Source: CAZWAP01 sp964632005
Lineage (GTDB): Bacteria; Planctomycetota; Phycisphaerae; Sedimentisphaerales; Anaerobacaceae
Direction: 5' to 3'
Length of the DNA: 64,000 nt
Assembly (NCBI GenBank): GCA_964632005.1
Contig: CAZWAP010000005.1
Coordinates: 1-64,000 of the forward strand
Positions 1-8,241 of this stretch are shown here, piece after piece. The first letter of the stretch is position 1; each line of letters starts with the position of its first letter. Position numbers and translations under genes: made by a program. The notes beneath the pieces were generated by a model, which saw only the letters and a program-made list of their open reading frames with translations, had not been told where the DNA came from and made no database searches.

Positions 1-136
1 GCCAGGGCTCTGGTATTGGGCTGGCGGGGGCAGGCAGCGATCCCAGAGTCCGGGAGCCTGGCGGGGTTGTGGCCGTCGGGTGTTTGGGGTGTTAGGGGGG
101 ACGGGCGGGCACGGGGCCGGGTCGGCTGCTTTAAGA

Positions 137-165
137 TTGTATTTCTGAGCCCCTGGGTCTATACT
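137..165 (+). promoter_or_regulatory. sigma70-type promoter giving a near-leaderless transcript
   Basis: The boxes TTGTAT (137-142) and TATACT (160-165) are separated by 17 bp. Transcription would start around 171-173, directly at the ATG at 174, and no Shine-Dalgarno sequence precedes that ATG. The message for the acetyltransferase is therefore probably leaderless or nearly so. Bases 1-136 upstream hold no recognisable gene. Confidence 0.5.
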
Positions 166-173
166 GGCGCTTT

Positions 174-638
174 ATGAACATACGAGGTGCGACTGTCGGC
201 GATGCTGGCGCCATCCACGGACTGATAAGCTCTTACGCCGAGCGGGATAAGATGCTGTTTCGGTCGATGGCGGAGATCTACGAGCACCTTCAGAGTTTTC
301 TGGTGGCCGAGGATGGCGGGGCTGTTGTGGGGTGCTGTGCGCTGGGGGTTGTGTGGTCGGACCTGGCGGAGATCAAGTCGCTGGCAGTGGAGGAGTCGAG
401 GAAAGATAAGGGGGTTGGTCGGCTGCTGGTGGACGCTGCGCTTGAGCAGGCGCGGAAGCTCGGGGTTCGGCGGGTATTTGCGCTTAGCCTGGAGCCGGTT
501 TTTTTTGAGAAGTTGGGCTTTGAGGTGGTGGGCAAGGAGCGACTTCCGATGAAGGTCTGGAGCGACTGCGCGCGGTGCCCGAAGCAGGATAATTGCGACG
601 AGATAGCGGTGATACGGGAGGTACGGCTGGATGGCTGA
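174..638 (+). CDS. argA: ArgA-type N-acetyltransferase (short N-acetylglutamate synthase)
   Basis: This 154-residue single-domain GNAT protein probably acetylates glutamate with acetyl-CoA, the first step of arginine synthesis. The sequence shows a GNAT core with the acetyl-CoA loop RKDKGVGRLL around residues 76-85, the conserved core strand EIKSLAV before it and FFEKLGFE near residues 110-117. A cysteine-rich tail (CARCPKQDNC, about 131-140) is typical of the short stand-alone ArgA family rather than of generic GNATs. It lacks the amino-acid-kinase-like domain of the classical long ArgA, as is normal for this class. It converges on the ABC permease gene, 21 bp away. No other arginine genes are in the window, so the assignment rests on sequence alone. 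Confidence 0.75.
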   Translation: MNIRGATVGDAGAIHGLISSYAERDKMLFRSMAEIYEHLQSFLVAEDGGAVVGCCALGVVWSDLAEIKSLAVEESRKDKGVGRLLVDAALEQARKLGVRRVFALSLEPVFFEKLGFEVVGKERLPMKVWSDCARCPKQDNCDEIAVIREVRLDG

Positions 639-659
639 AGCTGGTATCAGGGCGGGAGA

Positions 660-1622
660 TCAGCCGACCTGGCGTTTCTGGAAGGCGGCGATGGCCAGTG
701 CAAGTATGGCGGCGGTGTAGCAGGCTGCGTAGGATGCGCCTATGGCGATGTACTTTGCGGGGACGGGACTTCCCTCGTATATTGCGTCACTGATCCAGAA
801 GATTTGCAGGTTTGGGACGGAAAAATAGCATATTTTCGCCCAGAGGCTGGTTTTGGCGAGCTCTCCAAAGGCGTAGTCGCTGACGAGGCCCAGGAGGAAA
901 ATGCCCGTACAGGCGGCGAGTGTAACGACGATATTGAAGCGTGTGGATATGGCCACGGCGAGGGCGGCGATGATGAAGGCGGCCAGCAGCAGGAGTATCG
1001 AGCCGTAAACGTCGGCCCTGTTGATGCCGTTCCTGGACGGGTTGAATTTCCAGTCCCTGTCGATGAAGCACAAAAATAGTATTGCGACAGTTGCAAAAAT
1101 GGCGGTGAGGACGATAGCGGTGGAGGAGAATTTCCAATCGTAAGCGTAGTTAAAGAAGGCACTTAGCAGGATGACCGCGCCGGTGATGGCGCCTGCGGCG
1201 GTGAGGACTGTCAGGTCGTGGGTGTCGGCTGCGCTTTCCAGGACCCCGTGCCTGATGGCCATCAGCAGGGCGATTGTGCAGATATAGTGGGCGAGGGTGA
1301 CCGCTGCAGCGACGCCGAGGAACTTGGCGATTATGAATATATGACGTGGGACGGGCTTGCTCAAGATGGTCATAATGGTTTTGTTCTCGATCTCTTCGGA
1401 GACGGCACCGCAGGAGGAGAATATTGCAACGAACAAGCTGGCCAGAAATAACGTAGATAAACCCAATTCGCGCAAGAGCTTATTGTCGTCGCTCATTGTG
1501 TACATTGCTAACGAAGGGCTGAGAAAGAACAGCAGCATTGCTGCGGCTATTATGATGGCGTAGATGGGCTGGCGGATCGTTTCGATGAATGTGTTTTTTG
1601 CTATCGTAAGTAACTTATTCAT
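660..1622 (-). CDS. ABC-2 type transporter permease
   Basis: This is a 320-residue polytopic membrane protein with about six hydrophobic segments. It opens with an N-terminal cytoplasmic lead-in (MNKLLTIAKNTFIETIRQP) typical of ABC-2 permeases. A conserved cytoplasmic loop after TM2 reads SEEIENKTIMTILSKPVPR, which closely matches the equivalent loop of the second permease in this window (SDIDQKQIYTVITKPIRR, gene at 9467). The protein presumably exports a substrate together with an ATPase, but no ATPase adjoins it, and the nearest one (8242) has its own permease. No strong Shine-Dalgarno sequence precedes the ATG at 1622. The exported substrate cannot be told from the sequence. Confidence 0.75.
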   Translation of the reverse strand: MNKLLTIAKNTFIETIRQPIYAIIIAAAMLLFFLSPSLAMYTMSDDNKLLRELGLSTLFLASLFVAIFSSCGAVSEEIENKTIMTILSKPVPRHIFIIAKFLGVAAAVTLAHYICTIALLMAIRHGVLESAADTHDLTVLTAAGAITGAVILLSAFFNYAYDWKFSSTAIVLTAIFATVAILFLCFIDRDWKFNPSRNGINRADVYGSILLLLAAFIIAALAVAISTRFNIVVTLAACTGIFLLGLVSDYAFGELAKTSLWAKICYFSVPNLQIFWISDAIYEGSPVPAKYIAIGASYAACYTAAILALAIAAFQKRQVG

Positions 1623-1699
1623 CCGTTCGGTTCACTTCGTTCTGGCCGAGTGCCCGCGGCGAGTAGCGCTTCGGCGTCTAATGGGTGCTGCCTGATTCT

Positions 1700-1727
1700 T
1701 TGCAATTGTCCCTGTGCGCGGTATACT
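1700..1727 (+). promoter_or_regulatory. sigma70-type promoter for the SPFH operon
   Basis: TTGCAA (1700-1705) and TATACT (1722-1727) are spaced 16 bp apart, about 107 bp upstream of the first SPFH gene. It is the best -35/-10 pair in the 1623-1833 gap and is read by eye only. Confidence 0.4.
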
Positions 1728-1833
1728 GTGGGCTGTTATATTACATAGCTTGCAGCCTGTAAAGGGTGCGACGCATATTGAATAAATACTGATTTTGCGG
1801 TCTTTTGTTCGTGACGTTGAGCCGGTGTAGCTG

Positions 1834-3915
1834 ATGAAAGCCTCGTCAAAACGCCCTGAACACTTGGCGTGGGGATGTTTGTTTCTAAGTGCCCTGTTTT
1901 TCGTTGTTACTCTGCTGCTGGGGCGCTGGAGCGAGTTTTTCGCGGTTTCGGCGGTAAGCTGGCTTCACCTATCCGCGGTGCTGATATGGCTGGTGCTCGC
2001 GATCCAGTTTCACCAGCGTGCGCTGGCCGAGCAGGAGAGGCTTGATGCCGGCCGGCTGGCTGCGGACCGGCAGTCGGGCACGATCTTCGAGGGGCGTGGC
2101 GAGTCGGGCGTCCTGTTCGAGGCAGCGAGCAGGCGGCTGGAAATCCTGGAGAAGTGGTTTATTCCGATCTTTGCCGTGGCGATCGCGGCTTACGAGGTCG
2201 GGGTTGGTCTTTACCTGCTTCGCGGCGTCCCGGGCGGGTCTGAGACGGGGCAGAGCGGACCTTTCTTGCTTTGCGCGGTGTGTATGACGGCGGTGGCGTT
2301 CGTGAGCTTTTTGATGTCGCGGTATGCCACGGGGATGTCGGCGGAGCCGAACTGGCGGCCCCTGCGTGCGGGCGGGAGCTTTTTGCTTGGGATAGCGGTG
2401 GTATGCTTTGGCCTTGCGGTGGGTCTTGCGCTTGCGAACTTCCAGATTCGCACGGTAGTGCGGGTGATCGATTACGTGGTGCCGGTTCTGTTGCTGGTTC
2501 TCGGGGCCGAGACGGCGATGAACGTCGTTTTGGACATCTACCGTCCTCGGCTGAAGGGCCAGTACAGCCGGGCGGCCTTCGACAGCCGACTGCTGGGCGT
2601 CATAAACGAGCCGGGCGGGATCTTCCGCAGCGCGGCGGCTGCGATCGATTACCAGTTTGGGTTCAAGGTCTCGCAGACCTGGTTCTACAAACTCCTTGAG
2701 AAGGCGATTGTGCCGCTGTTGCTTTTTGCAGGGGTTATTTTGTACCTGCTGAGTTGTATAGTCGTGGTGGCGCCCAACGAAGAGGCGATTATCGAGCACC
2801 TTGGGGACCCTCTGGACAAGGGCGGCCGGGTCAGGCTGGTCGGGCCGGGACTTGCTTTGAAGTGGCCGTGGCCGATCGACAGGGTACGGAGGTTCCCGAC
2901 GCAGAGGGTATGGGAGCTTCATATAGGTTATGTTCCCAAGACGGACCCTGAGACCGGACGGGTGATACGAGAGAAGCACCTTCTGTGGGGGGCTGAACAC
3001 TACAAGGAAGAATATGACTGGCTGGCGGCGAGCGAATATGTTGGTCGGGAGCCGGCTGCGGGGGCCGTGCCCGTGAGCCTGATCAAAGCCAACGTTCCGG
3101 TGCAGTACAGGGTCAAGGACCTTTATTCGTACATATACAACTACGACGATCCCAAATCGCTTCTGGAGGATATTTGCTACCAGGAGCTGACGAAGTTCAT
3201 CGCCAGCGCGAAGGTAGAGGTGGACGAGGGGCCGGCCGGTTCAGGCTCTCTGGAAGAGAGCCTGTTCGGTGCGGGCAAGGAGCGGGCCAAGAGGGTTCTT
3301 ACCGAACGGGTACAGCAGGCTGCTGACCGGGCCGGCCTGGGTGTCGAGATCGTGTTTCTGGGGCTTCAGGGGATACACCCGCCGGTGGAGGTGGCGGCGG
3401 ACTACCAGGCGGTTGTGGGGGCCGTCCAGAAGCGTCAGACGGCCATCCTGGAGGCCGAGGCCGAAAGGAACAGCCAGCTCAGCGCCCTGGCCGGCTCGCT
3501 GGAGGACACCGACGAGCTTTATTGGCTGGCGCAGAGGTACCGGCAGGCGAAGACGGCCAACGACTCCGAGCTGCTCGAGCGCCTTGGCAAGGAGCTGGAC
3601 GAGGCGTTTGCCAGGGCCGGCGGGGAGATCTTCACCCAGCTGAGAGAGGCCCAGACGTACGCATTCGAGAGAGAGACGCTTGCAAAGGCCACGGGCCTTC
3701 GATTTGGGGACCAGTTGAAGGCGTACCGAGCGGCAAAGGGCATTTACAAGCGTGAGCAGCGGCTGCGGGTTTTTGAAGAGGTGCTGGGGGCGATTCGCAA
3801 GTACGTTGTGGTTGCGGACCCGAATGACATGCTGGTTTTCACGGTGAATTTCGAGGAAGAATTGATGCCGAACCTCTACGACATAACGGGGTTTGAGGAG
3901 AGCAGCGAAAAATGA
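1834..3915 (+). CDS. Polytopic membrane protein with C-terminal SPFH/HflK-like domain
   Basis: This 693-residue protein has an unusual build. The N-terminal 310 residues carry roughly seven to eight hydrophobic segments. These are followed by an SPFH (band 7) domain starting at about residue 313 with the HflK-like entry VVVAPNEEAIIEHLGDP and the proline/tryptophan-rich stretch GPGLALKWPWPIDRV. The rest is charged and helical, as in stomatin coiled-coil regions. HflK proteins normally have one membrane anchor, so the extra membrane domain is the odd feature. The stop codon overlaps the next start in ATGA, so the gene is translationally coupled to the HflC-like gene. By family it should form large ring or cage assemblies in the inner membrane and modulate proteases or lipid domains. 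Its specific role is unknown. Confidence 0.7.
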   Translation: MKASSKRPEHLAWGCLFLSALFFVVTLLLGRWSEFFAVSAVSWLHLSAVLIWLVLAIQFHQRALAEQERLDAGRLAADRQSGTIFEGRGESGVLFEAASRRLEILEKWFIPIFAVAIAAYEVGVGLYLLRGVPGGSETGQSGPFLLCAVCMTAVAFVSFLMSRYATGMSAEPNWRPLRAGGSFLLGIAVVCFGLAVGLALANFQIRTVVRVIDYVVPVLLLVLGAETAMNVVLDIYRPRLKGQYSRAAFDSRLLGVINEPGGIFRSAAAAIDYQFGFKVSQTWFYKLLEKAIVPLLLFAGVILYLLSCIVVVAPNEEAIIEHLGDPLDKGGRVRLVGPGLALKWPWPIDRVRRFPTQRVWELHIGYVPKTDPETGRVIREKHLLWGAEHYKEEYDWLAASEYVGREPAAGAVPVSLIKANVPVQYRVKDLYSYIYNYDDPKSLLEDICYQELTKFIASAKVEVDEGPAGSGSLEESLFGAGKERAKRVLTERVQQAADRAGLGVEIVFLGLQGIHPPVEVAADYQAVVGAVQKRQTAILEAEAERNSQLSALAGSLEDTDELYWLAQRYRQAKTANDSELLERLGKELDEAFARAGGEIFTQLREAQTYAFERETLAKATGLRFGDQLKAYRAAKGIYKREQRLRVFEEVLGAIRKYVVVADPNDMLVFTVNFEEELMPNLYDITGFEESSEK

Positions 3916-4823
3916 AGAACATTGGCTTAGTGATTTTTGTGGTGCTGATACTGGTGATTCTGGGGCTGGCGTTTGCGTCGTTCCAGGTTCGTCAGACGGA
4001 GGCCGCGCTGGTGATGACGTTTCAGAAGCCGCCCGCTTCGCCCATAACCGAGCCCGGGTGGTATTTCAAGTGGCCTCCGCCGATCCAGTGGGTTTACAAG
4101 TTTGATACGCGGCTGCGTGTGCTGGAGGCAGAACTGCGGGAGACTCAGACCAAGGGGGCGGTGCCGATAATAGTGAGCACTTACGTTGTCTGGCGGATCG
4201 CTGATCCGCTGCAATTCTACAAGGCGGTGGAGACGGTGGCCCGGGCCGAGGAGAAGCTGCTGAGCCAGATCAACGACACACAGGGCAGGGTCATCGGGCG
4301 GTATTCGTTTTCGCAGTTCGTGAACAGTGACCCGAACGAGATAAGGTTCAAAGAAATCCAGGCGGAGATGCTGGAGGATTTGAAGGGTCCTGCGCTGAAA
4401 AATTACGGGATTGAGATCAAGGCGCTCGGTATCAAGCAGCTCAAGGTCAGCAAGGACGTCAGCAAGGATGTTTTTGAGCGGATGAAGGCTGAGCGCAAGC
4501 GTATGACCGAGACGACGATCGCCCAGGGTAACGCTGAGGCGGCGAAGATAAAGAAGGATGCGGAGCTCAAGCGGGCGGAGCTTCTTGCAGCGGCTGAAGC
4601 CCGGGCCAAGGCGATCCGCGGCAGGGGCGATGCGGAGGCCGCCAAGTACTACAAGATGCTGGAAGAGGACCCGGAATTTGCGATGTTCTTGCGGAACATA
4701 GAGGCCCTCAAAAAGACGCTGGAGGCGAATTCGACCATTGTCATAAAGGGGGACACCGAGCCTTTCGACCTGCTGCGTCATATTCCGAGCCTGAAGCCCG
4801 CGGATGCCAATGAGCCAGGATAG
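3912..4823 (+). CDS. HflC-like SPFH protein
   Basis: This 303-residue protein has one N-terminal membrane segment (residues 4-22) and then an SPFH domain, with an HflC-type start (FQVRQTEAALVMTFQKP, PGWYFKWPPPIQWVYKFD). A long helical region from about residue 180 contains the alternating Ala/Glu/Lys pattern typical of HflC (GNAEAAKIKKDAELKRAELL). In E. coli HflC pairs with HflK to form a cage around the FtsH protease. Here it sits between two other SPFH genes, overlapping the first by 4 bp and lying 20 bp from the third. The three products therefore probably assemble together. No ftsH is in the window. Confidence 0.8.
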   Translation: MKNIGLVIFVVLILVILGLAFASFQVRQTEAALVMTFQKPPASPITEPGWYFKWPPPIQWVYKFDTRLRVLEAELRETQTKGAVPIIVSTYVVWRIADPLQFYKAVETVARAEEKLLSQINDTQGRVIGRYSFSQFVNSDPNEIRFKEIQAEMLEDLKGPALKNYGIEIKALGIKQLKVSKDVSKDVFERMKAERKRMTETTIAQGNAEAAKIKKDAELKRAELLAAAEARAKAIRGRGDAEAAKYYKMLEEDPEFAMFLRNIEALKKTLEANSTIVIKGDTEPFDLLRHIPSLKPADANEPG

Positions 4824-4843
4824 GCGCTGAGGGTTCTGGTGCT

Positions 4844-6190
4844 ATGATTGACCAAGACCGCAACAATCAGGAAAATCTGCAGCAAGGGCCGTCCGAGGAG
4901 GGGCCGTTCGTCGAGACCGATGCTGCGATCAGGAGCCTGTCTGAGGCGCTGCGGATCAGCTTTGTTATCCTCAAGATAATAATGGTTGTGCTGGTTGTGC
5001 TGTTTCTTGCTTCGGGCCTGGAGACGGTGGGGCCCGGCGAGCAGGCGATCGTCTTGCGGTTTGGGAAGATACGGGGCGTTGGGGAGGCGAAGATTCTCAA
5101 GCCGAGGGCGCGGCCATACTGGGTGTTCCCGTATCCGATCGAAGAGATGATCAAGATACCAGTGGGCACGATGGTGGACCTTTCGATCCGCACGTTCTGG
5201 TACTACCAGTCGGAGCAGGAGCTTCTGGAAGAGAGCCAGGGCAAGCGTAGGGCACCGCGGAACGACTGGCTGGATCCTGTCAAGGACGGTTACTGTCTTA
5301 CCCGCAGCCCGGTGCGTGCGGACGAAGAGGTCGTTTTGGGGGGCAGCGACTACAACATAGTGCATTCCAAGTGGCAGCTAATCTATCAGGTTGCGGACCC
5401 GGAGCTGTTTTTCAAGAACGTTTACGTCAAAGACCTCAAGCCGGGACAGGTCTACCTTGACGTAATGACCGAGAGCGTCAAGCCGCTGCTCAAGAGTATC
5501 CTGGAGAATGCCGTTGCGGGTGCTCTGGTCAACTACACGATCGACGAGGCGGTCAAGAGCCAGGATACCATACGCAGGAGCGTTGAGCATCTGGTGCGGG
5601 AGAAGCTCAACAGCATAAGCGAAGGGGAGACGGAGAACATTTGCGGGATAAAGGTTGTCTCGGTTTACCTGACGGACATCACCTGGCCGAGGCAGGTGGA
5701 TGAGGCCTTCCAGGCGGCTCACAAGGCCAGTCAGGCGAGCCAGAAGGCGATAAGCGAGGCACGAACCTACGCGCAGAAGGTTCTGAACCAGACGGCCGGG
5801 CCCGTGGCTGAGAGTCTGTACGAGGCGCTGCACGATGCGGAGGTCGAGGCGGCTACGCTGGAGTCGCTGTGGGCGCAGTCGGCGGGCGACGTCCAGGAAA
5901 AGCTCGTTCAGGCGCGGGCCTACGCCACGCGGGTTGAGGCAGCCGCCAAGGCGAACGCGGACTACTTTTTGAGTCTTCTGCCGGAGTACAGGAAGCACCC
6001 GGAGATCACGATCCAGAGCATCTATCGGGAGGCGATTGAGCGTGTGCTCGAGGGTGCGGATGAGAAATTCATCATCCAGCCGACCGAGGGCGAGGAGATC
6101 AGGATCCACCTGAGCAGGGATCCGGAGATACGCCGCAAACGTGCCCGGCAGCGGGCCTCGGAAAAAGCGAAGGAACAGGAACAGCAGTGA
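4844..6190 (+). CDS. HflK-like SPFH protein
   Basis: This 448-residue protein has a cytoplasmic N-terminus of about 40 residues and a single membrane segment (about 43-63). The SPFH domain opens with TVGPGEQAIVLRFGKIRG, the standard HflK/stomatin motif. A long helical part from about residue 290 is rich in Ala, Gln and Glu, and the tail is basic (about 420-448). An insert around residues 120-160 (QSEQELLEESQGKRRAPRN) is longer than in E. coli HflK. It is the third of three tandem SPFH genes and the last before the metal ATPase 36 bp downstream. Function by family is membrane scaffolding or protease control. The partner is inferred to be the HflC-like neighbour. Confidence 0.75.
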   Translation: MIDQDRNNQENLQQGPSEEGPFVETDAAIRSLSEALRISFVILKIIMVVLVVLFLASGLETVGPGEQAIVLRFGKIRGVGEAKILKPRARPYWVFPYPIEEMIKIPVGTMVDLSIRTFWYYQSEQELLEESQGKRRAPRNDWLDPVKDGYCLTRSPVRADEEVVLGGSDYNIVHSKWQLIYQVADPELFFKNVYVKDLKPGQVYLDVMTESVKPLLKSILENAVAGALVNYTIDEAVKSQDTIRRSVEHLVREKLNSISEGETENICGIKVVSVYLTDITWPRQVDEAFQAAHKASQASQKAISEARTYAQKVLNQTAGPVAESLYEALHDAEVEAATLESLWAQSAGDVQEKLVQARAYATRVEAAAKANADYFLSLLPEYRKHPEITIQSIYREAIERVLEGADEKFIIQPTEGEEIRIHLSRDPEIRRKRARQRASEKAKEQEQQ

Positions 6191-6226
6191 TGAAGTAGCT
6201 GGAGAGTTGACGAGAACGTTTGGATT

Positions 6227-8152
6227 ATGGCCCACGAGCATTTACATTTTAAGGATGACGTTGCTACCGAATACACACACGGCAAGCAGGTCCGCGTGAG
6301 CCTGGCGCTGATAGGGACGTTAGCCGGCGGAGTACTGCTGATAAGCAGTGGTGTTGCGGGTCGGCGTTTTCTCTACGGGGCGGGCAGTTTCCAGGCGGAG
6401 CTGCTGGCGATGTTGGGGGCGGTGCTGATGGGGGTGCCCATAGTGCTGCACGCTGTGAAGGGCTTCGTCAAGAAAGAGATGCACATGGACGAGTTGGCGG
6501 CGTTGGCGATTCTTGCGGCGTTTGCCAACAAGAACTACGTGGCGGCGGGGACCATCGCATTTTTCATGCTTCTCAGCGAGTTGGTGGAGTCTCGTACGGC
6601 TCTTGGCGCCCGGGCTTCGATCGAATCTCTAATCAAGCTGACGCCGACACAGGCAAACCTCATCGAGCGGGACGGCACCGAGCGGGAGGTGAAAGTCTCT
6701 GAGTTGAAGCCAGGGGATACCATCCGGGTGCGGCCCGGTGACAACATACCGGCCGACGGGGAGGTCACACGGGGACTTAGTTCCGTAAACGAAGCTACGA
6801 TAACGGGAGAATCGCTTCCCGTGGACAAGGTGCCTGGGATGCAGGTTTTCGCGGGCACGAGCAACCTTACGGGGGTTCTGGACATCACGGTTACCAAGGC
6901 GGGCAAGGACACCACGCTGGGCAAGGTTCAGTCGCTGATCATCCAGGCCGAGCAGACGAAAATACCGATAATGCGTATCATCGACCGCTACGTGAAGTGG
7001 TACACGCCGACCATCCTGATGATCGCGGGGATAGTGTGGTTTTTCACTCAGGAGGTCAACAGGGCGATTGCAATACTTGTGATATCGTGCCCGTGCGCAC
7101 TGATTCTTGCGACGCCGACGGCGATGGTGGCGGCGATATCGGCCTCTGCGCGTCTTGGGGTTTTGATAAAGAACGTTGCGGACCTTGAGATCGCGGGGAA
7201 GATAACGGCGATGGTTTTTGACAAGACGGGCACGGTGACTACGGGTCGTCTGTACGTTACGAAGCTGACGCCGGCCGAGGGCATCAAGCCCGCGGAGCTG
7301 CTGGCGGTTGCCGCCTCGGCGGAGCAGATGAGCAAGCACCCGGCGGCCAGGGCGCTGCAGGAGGTGGCGAAGGAGGCGAACCTGTCTTTGCCGGCGATCG
7401 AGGATTTTCGGGAGACGCCGGGCAAGGGTGTTTCCGCGGCGGTGGAGGGGGCAAAGGTGCTGGTGGGTAGGGACAGTTTTTTGAAGGAAAACGGTATTGA
7501 CGTTAGCAACGTTCCGGATCCGCGCCTCCACGAGGAGCAGGGGTTCAGCACGCTGTACGTTTCGAGGGATTCGAGCTGCATTGGGTGGATCGGTTTACAG
7601 GACAAGACCAGGCCGGAGGCGCGGAAGGCGGTGGAGGAGCTGCGCGAGTTCGGCGTAAAGAGGATCACGATGCTGACCGGTGACAGGCCGGAGGTGGCGA
7701 ACCGCGTGGCCGCCGAATTGGGCTGCACGGATTTCAAGTCGCAGTGTCTGCCGCAGGACAAGCTGGCGATCGTCGAGCAGATAAAGAAGGACGGCCATAC
7801 GGTGGTTGTGGTGGGGGACGGTATCAACGACGCACCGGCGCTGGCGGCCGGGGACCTGGGGATCGCAATGGGGGCGGCCGGAAGCGACGTGGCGATAAAT
7901 TCAGCCTCGATCGCGTTGATGAGCGACGACCTGGAACGCCTGCCGTTCCTGGTGAGGCTCTCACGCAGGACGCGGAGGGTTATAGCGCAGAACCTCGGGT
8001 TCGGAATAGCCTTTATCATACTTGGTATCGCAGCGGCTGCGGCGGCGTGGCTGTCGACGATTTACGCGGCCTTGCTGCACTTTGTCGGGTCGCTGGTAGT
8101 TGTTTTCAACAGTGCCCGTCTGGTCCGATTTGGCGAAGAACTGGAGCACTGA
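6227..8152 (+). CDS. P1B-type heavy-metal-translocating ATPase
   Basis: This 641-residue P-type ATPase couples ATP hydrolysis to metal export. Visible motifs are TGES near 193, the membrane metal site CPC at residues 288-290, the phosphorylation motif DKTGTVT starting at Asp332, an HP locus (KHPAAR) and GDGINDAPAL. There is no N-terminal heavy-metal-associated domain, only a short His-containing start (MAHEHLHF). The last membrane helix reads LHFVGSLVVVFNSARL, so it has His where ZntA/CadA enzymes have the Zn-binding Asp. This resembles the pattern in CtpC-like or other non-canonical P1B pumps. I therefore do not assign a metal. It probably belongs to the SPFH operon, given the 36 bp gap and same strand. 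Confidence 0.85.
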   Translation: MAHEHLHFKDDVATEYTHGKQVRVSLALIGTLAGGVLLISSGVAGRRFLYGAGSFQAELLAMLGAVLMGVPIVLHAVKGFVKKEMHMDELAALAILAAFANKNYVAAGTIAFFMLLSELVESRTALGARASIESLIKLTPTQANLIERDGTEREVKVSELKPGDTIRVRPGDNIPADGEVTRGLSSVNEATITGESLPVDKVPGMQVFAGTSNLTGVLDITVTKAGKDTTLGKVQSLIIQAEQTKIPIMRIIDRYVKWYTPTILMIAGIVWFFTQEVNRAIAILVISCPCALILATPTAMVAAISASARLGVLIKNVADLEIAGKITAMVFDKTGTVTTGRLYVTKLTPAEGIKPAELLAVAASAEQMSKHPAARALQEVAKEANLSLPAIEDFRETPGKGVSAAVEGAKVLVGRDSFLKENGIDVSNVPDPRLHEEQGFSTLYVSRDSSCIGWIGLQDKTRPEARKAVEELREFGVKRITMLTGDRPEVANRVAAELGCTDFKSQCLPQDKLAIVEQIKKDGHTVVVVGDGINDAPALAAGDLGIAMGAAGSDVAINSASIALMSDDLERLPFLVRLSRRTRRVIAQNLGFGIAFIILGIAAAAAAWLSTIYAALLHFVGSLVVVFNSARLVRFGEELEH

Positions 8153-8241
8153 GGGCCACGGCCTATTGACTGCAGGTGGCTTGTTTATTATCGCCGGAGT
8201 TGTGCTGCCAACCACCAAGACAGGGTCTGGGGACAGCTATT

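Noticed and set aside
1969..3000. Long minus-strand frame (343 codons) opposite the first SPFH gene
   Set aside because: It is an antisense shadow in GC-rich DNA, rich in Arg, Pro and His with no motif. Similar shadows opposite hflC, the ALDH gene, pnp and others were also dropped.
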